Source of the DNA: a virus
DNA length: 22,939 bases
Direction: 5' to 3' (one strand)
Virus record (IMG/VR): IMGVR_UViG_3300031707_000189
Coordinates: 1 to 22,939 of that record
The notes under the pieces are model-generated. The model did no database searches, was not told the DNA's origin, and worked only from the letters and a program-made list of their open reading frames with translations. Each line of letters starts with the position of its first letter. Within the stretch, counting starts at the first letter, position 1. Shown here piece after piece: positions 19,641 to 22,939 of this stretch. A program made the position numbers and the translations under genes.

Positions 19641-21899
19641 TTATGTTGTTATTTTGTTATCATTGTTAGTTGTTACCTTAAAATCACCGTTTGTTGTAAC
19701 CTTAAACGCAAACGGTTTTGAATTGCAACCTTTGATTTTTGATGTAAATTTAACACCATTCGACAAATCAATTGCGTTTGGGTTAAAAAAACATTCCATT
19801 CTTGCAACATCGGGTGTTGGATAAGTTATTGCAACAACCGTTCCCGCCATTGGTGAAAGCGGATTGTTTGAATTACCATCATAATCAACAACAGATGATG
19901 CAATAAAACGCGGTGATGATTCGGTTGGTTCAATTGTAATTTGCCCCCATATTTCCAATGGATTCCAAAAATCACCATTAACCAATGTATGTGTTGCAAT
20001 TACGCGCATCAATTGGTTTTCAATTACAACGTCAACGGGTTGATTTGTTGCATCAATTACCAATTGAATTGATTGTGAAATCAACGGTTCACTTGAATAA
20101 TCTTTAATTGTCAATAAATCCGTGAAAATATAACCCAATCCATTTTGAACCAATTCGATGTTTAAACGCAATTCCCAATCACCCGTATTTCCAAATGGAA
20201 ACCAATTCTTTGTTCTTTGATTTGGGTAAAAATCCGCATCCGCGTTTAATTGTTGCAACCAATATTCCCAACGATAAAGGAATGGAAAATAAACATGAAC
20301 ACCATATTGAGTTGGCGTGTCTAATAACGGATTCAATTCTAAAATTGCATTTCTTTTTTCGGATGTTGTTGGTAATGTCATTTGAACGGGTTGAACCATG
20401 TTTAACAAATGTTTTCCAACGTTGTATGGCACGGATGAAAAATTGAAAAAACTTGAATTCAACGTGAATTTTTCCAATGTTGTTGTGTTAAACGCTTCAA
20501 TTTTTGCCGTTAATGAATCATAAACAAGGTTCAAATCCAATAAGAATTTGCCCGTGAACGCTAAATCATCTTCAATATTTGCCGAATAACCCAAAGCGGA
20601 ATCCAATGCGTTTGTGATGTTTTGTGAATGGTCGAAAAAAATGTTTTGTTGCATAACCAACACACCACCAACGGGTGTTTGCTTTTCCATTTGCGATTCA
20701 AAAACCAACAAATTCACATTCCCATATCGCGCCCAAATATAAAACGTTTTATCATCCATTTCACGCGCATCCATGAATGTACCAAATGCAACATTTGGTG
20801 TAAATACAAAATCAATTGTGTTTATTGTTCCAACGGTTGTGATGTTGGTAATTGTCATTGAATACCCCGCGCCGAATTCATTTATTTCAGAAAAAACGGG
20901 TGTTCCAATTATCGGTACATTCGTTCCAATAACCATTGCCAATTGTGATTGGTTAAATGGTCGATGTTTATAATAATCTGGATTGATTGAAACGTATGCG
21001 CAACCAAATCCAAAATCCGTTGATGCCGAATCAATCACAAATTGACCAATTGTCGGGTTTTGATAATCCAGAACATCAACACCATCAACCAATGTTGCAT
21101 CAATCAACGATGTGTTGAACGCTTCATTGAACCAACCATTGTTTGCATCATCTGAAATGATAAATGAATATGTGTCGTATGGTTCACCAAATAAACTTGA
21201 CCAATTAAATCCAACGTATAATTTTAAACAACTTGAAAAATCAAAATTTGTTTGGTTGTATAATCCCGACTGAATTATATCAATTGTCAATTCGTATGTT
21301 CGCAAATTTAACGGGTAAACGGTTACATCCTTAATTGATGCACCAATTTCAAATTGCCCCGATTGGTTACCAACTTGAACGCCATTTATCACGGCATTTG
21401 TAACGTATGAATTTAAGTCAAATGTAAAATTCGAAACCTCGCCATCAATCAAAGAAAATTTGTTTCCCGTTGCGCCGTTCAAAACATGATTCACATTTAA
21501 AACCAATGATTCGCGTTTTCTAGTTACAACTTCAATCACCATTATTTCATTTGATGCTTGAACATACCATTGCGAAATCATCCCAACATCAATTGTGTTT
21601 ATTGTAACGGCGTTAACTGCCGTTGTCCACGTTGTAATCAATGTGCCACCAAACGAAAATATTGAAAATCGCACCGTATCACCAACTCGGAATCCTTCAG
21701 TTAAAAAATTTTCCGTTGAACATTGGACAATATTATTAACCGCATCCAAATAAAACAATGTTTGAACGCTTGTTTGCAATTGTATGGATTCGGTTATTGT
21801 AAATTTTGCCGTTACTTTATCACCCGTATTTGATTGATAAAATGTTTGCGAATTTCCGAAAACATCGGTGAAAAGTTTATTTATTATTTGAACTCCCAT
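19641..21899 (-). CDS. Large virion/tail structural protein (752 aa)
   Basis: A 752-residue beta-rich protein with no signal peptide or membrane spans (opening MGVQIINKLFTDVFGNSQTF). Repeated beta-strand rich blocks (e.g. FTFDLNSYVTNAVINGVQVG, YELTIDIIQSGLYNQTNFDF) and few cysteines are typical of tail-tip or baseplate-associated proteins. It lies directly upstream of the fibre gene in transcription order. The C-terminus ends with a short repeat, FKVTTNGDFKVTTNNDNKI. I do not recognise a named family. Length and neighbours fit the large tail proteins seen in Bacteroidota siphophages. Confidence 0.65.
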   Translation of the reverse strand: MGVQIINKLFTDVFGNSQTFYQSNTGDKVTAKFTITESIQLQTSVQTLFYLDAVNNIVQCSTENFLTEGFRVGDTVRFSIFSFGGTLITTWTTAVNAVTINTIDVGMISQWYVQASNEIMVIEVVTRKRESLVLNVNHVLNGATGNKFSLIDGEVSNFTFDLNSYVTNAVINGVQVGNQSGQFEIGASIKDVTVYPLNLRTYELTIDIIQSGLYNQTNFDFSSCLKLYVGFNWSSLFGEPYDTYSFIISDDANNGWFNEAFNTSLIDATLVDGVDVLDYQNPTIGQFVIDSASTDFGFGCAYVSINPDYYKHRPFNQSQLAMVIGTNVPIIGTPVFSEINEFGAGYSMTITNITTVGTINTIDFVFTPNVAFGTFMDAREMDDKTFYIWARYGNVNLLVFESQMEKQTPVGGVLVMQQNIFFDHSQNITNALDSALGYSANIEDDLAFTGKFLLDLNLVYDSLTAKIEAFNTTTLEKFTLNSSFFNFSSVPYNVGKHLLNMVQPVQMTLPTTSEKRNAILELNPLLDTPTQYGVHVYFPFLYRWEYWLQQLNADADFYPNQRTKNWFPFGNTGDWELRLNIELVQNGLGYIFTDLLTIKDYSSEPLISQSIQLVIDATNQPVDVVIENQLMRVIATHTLVNGDFWNPLEIWGQITIEPTESSPRFIASSVVDYDGNSNNPLSPMAGTVVAITYPTPDVARMECFFNPNAIDLSNGVKFTSKIKGCNSKPFAFKVTTNGDFKVTTNNDNKITT

Positions 21900-22095
21900 A
21901 TTTTTTGGCTATTTCATTTATTTTGTCATTTTCACCGTTTTTTACATGTTCCAAAATAGAATTCACATCCATTTGAATTGGTAATATTTTTTCCCGATGT
22001 TCAATCGGTAATTGTGAAATAAATTTGTTATTCATCGAAATCAACTTATCCAATGATGATTTTAATTCATTCGCCAATTCATTAATATTTTCCAT
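21877..22095 (-). CDS. Small hypothetical helical protein (72 aa)
   Basis: A 72-residue helical protein (MENINELANELKSSLDKLIS..., then MDVNSILEHVKNGENDKINE). It overlaps the 752-aa gene start by 23 bases and starts 2 bases after the upstream stop. It sits inside the tail block and may be an assembly helper. No family recognised. Confidence 0.6.
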   Translation of the reverse strand: MENINELANELKSSLDKLISMNNKFISQLPIEHREKILPIQMDVNSILEHVKNGENDKINEIAKKYGSSNNK

Positions 22096-22096
22096 T

Positions 22097-22939
22097 TTAT
22101 TCGTTTATTATTAACGTTTGAACTTTTCCAACCGCGTAATTGTCAGGAATACTAAATGAAATCGTTGCCAATGATTTTTCATCAACCCATTCCATTCGTA
22201 TAATTTCACAATCCAATCCATCAATTTGCGCAAAATTATTATTCAACAAATATACAAAATCATCTTCGCGCAAACGAATCCGAACATCTGTTTTTGGTTT
22301 CCAACCGTTTAAATCAATTTGATTGATGTAATGGTATGAATCCCACAATGCTTTTGCGGAAACATAATCCTTAAAATTAGAGGGTTGGCGACCATTAATT
22401 GTGTATAGTGATTTTGTAACCGTGAAAAATTGTTGTGATATAGTCAAAACACCTATTCGCGCTTCAATTTGTGATGCAAAATTTGTTCCGCCACCAAAAA
22501 TTCCCGTTAATGTATCAACAACATCAAAAAATTCTTTTGCTAACTTTTCCAACCAATTCAATTTGTCTTTTCGTGCGCCTAATGCAAACGGTACATTCAC
22601 TTCATTCAATCCTTTAATCGTTACCAAATCCGCATTTACAACGTTTAATGGTTCGGTTGAGTATTCCGCATCATGCAAATCATAAATTTCATCGATGGTG
22701 TGAGAATCTGAATAATCTAATTGATGGCGGATGTAATAACGTTTCCAAATGTCGCCAACGTTGTATGAATAAGCATCATCGCGTTCACTTTGCAATGATA
22801 ACGATGGATTCAATTGCAACAACGTTAATTGTTGCCACCAATCACGGCGTTCCATGCGCACAACACCATTTCGAACAACTGTTTTTGCGTTGTATTTTGT
22901 TTCCAATGCCGTAAACAATGAACCCAATGTTGGTGTTGT
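22097..22939 (-). CDS. Tail structural protein, 5' part beyond the right edge
   Basis: The frame is open to the edge of the window, and the TTG near 22927 is not a start. The visible residues begin TTPTLGSLFTALETKYNAKT. About 280 residues are seen, with WWQQLTLLQLNPSLSLQSER, DIWKRYYIRHQLDYSDSHTI, and a C-terminus VRIRLREDDFVYLLNNNFAQ ... ISFSIPDNYAVGKVQTLIIN. The middle has a glycine-rich IFGGGTNF. It looks like a distal-tail or baseplate-type protein of Bacteroidota phages, upstream of the 752-aa protein. No firm family. Confidence 0.65.
   Translation of the reverse strand, partial: TTPTLGSLFTALETKYNAKTVVRNGVVRMERRDWWQQLTLLQLNPSLSLQSERDDAYSYNVGDIWKRYYIRHQLDYSDSHTIDEIYDLHDAEYSTEPLNVVNADLVTIKGLNEVNVPFALGARKDKLNWLEKLAKEFFDVVDTLTGIFGGGTNFASQIEARIGVLTISQQFFTVTKSLYTINGRQPSNFKDYVSAKALWDSYHYINQIDLNGWKPKTDVRIRLREDDFVYLLNNNFAQIDGLDCEIIRMEWVDEKSLATISFSIPDNYAVGKVQTLIINE

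Noticed and set aside
22915-22939. TTG near the right edge as start of the tail gene
   Set aside because: The frame remains open through it to the window edge (T-T-P-T before it), so the gene is simply cut by the window.
1-22939. CRISPR arrays, rRNA, tRNA, IS transposases, integron integrase
   Set aside because: None seen on reading both strands. The only spaced repeats are the attC-like sites, promoters and terminators listed.

Overview
The window is part of a tailed bacteriophage (or prophage) genome of the siphophage/HK97 type, and the host is very probably a member of the Bacteroidota (Flavobacterium-like). Four things point to that host. The DNA is AT-rich. Genes lack Shine-Dalgarno sites and are preceded by A-rich leaders. 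Four promoters fit the Bacteroidota pattern TTTG/TTG-N19-TAnnTTTG. The gene families are ones I associate with Bacteroidota phages (DUF3127-like SSB substitute, DUF6291-like replication protein, a tail fibre with the 'KADLVGG..P.SQLPSFVDDVLEF' domain). Every gene I accept is on the minus strand, so transcription runs from the right edge to the left edge. No integrase, polymerase, helicase or tape measure gene is inside the window.

Layout in transcription order. (1) 22939-13925, late block: tail/virion proteins, a tail fibre, a Cys-rich appendage protein with a duplicated domain, a beta-helix protein, two small membrane proteins (holin-like) and a candidate endolysin. It ends in an intrinsic terminator at 13861-13897. 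(2) 13830-6650, early block: it opens with a Bacteroidota promoter and holds small proteins, a DUF6291-like replication protein and its overlapping partner. Next come three small genes between attC-like hairpins, then NinG, a membrane-anchored HTH protein, an ERF annealing protein, a YqaJ-type exonuclease, a DUF3127 protein and a small HTH regulator. It ends in a second terminator almost identical to the first. (3) 6616-3846, small accessory genes (a YopX-like protein, a Zn-ribbon-like protein, a possible lipoprotein), ending in a long-loop terminator-like inverted repeat. (4) 3820-1, packaging: a small membrane protein, two small ORFs, small and large terminase, portal, and the start of a gene that may be the prohead protease.

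The most unusual part is 10690-11684. Three small genes (83, 62 and 63 aa) in the same orientation are each followed by an imperfect inverted repeat built like an integron attC site. The 5' boundary of gene B and of gene C is the inverted complement of the outer arm of its own downstream hairpin, with one mismatch in 15 and 13 bases respectively. That is the signature of circular gene cassettes inserted by attC-type recombination. I therefore read it as a cassette array without an integrase (CALIN-like) lodged between the replication genes and ninG.

A second notable pattern is a punctuation module (terminator plus promoter, about 110 bp) present in two well-conserved copies (6586-6682, 13800-13897) and one promoter-only copy (9988-10018). 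The 19-base promoter spacer is itself conserved, which suggests an operator. Several genes shorter than 60 codons were found by hand-translating the gaps: 3179-3343, 5071-5247, 9606-9752, 13376-13552 and 13598-13771.
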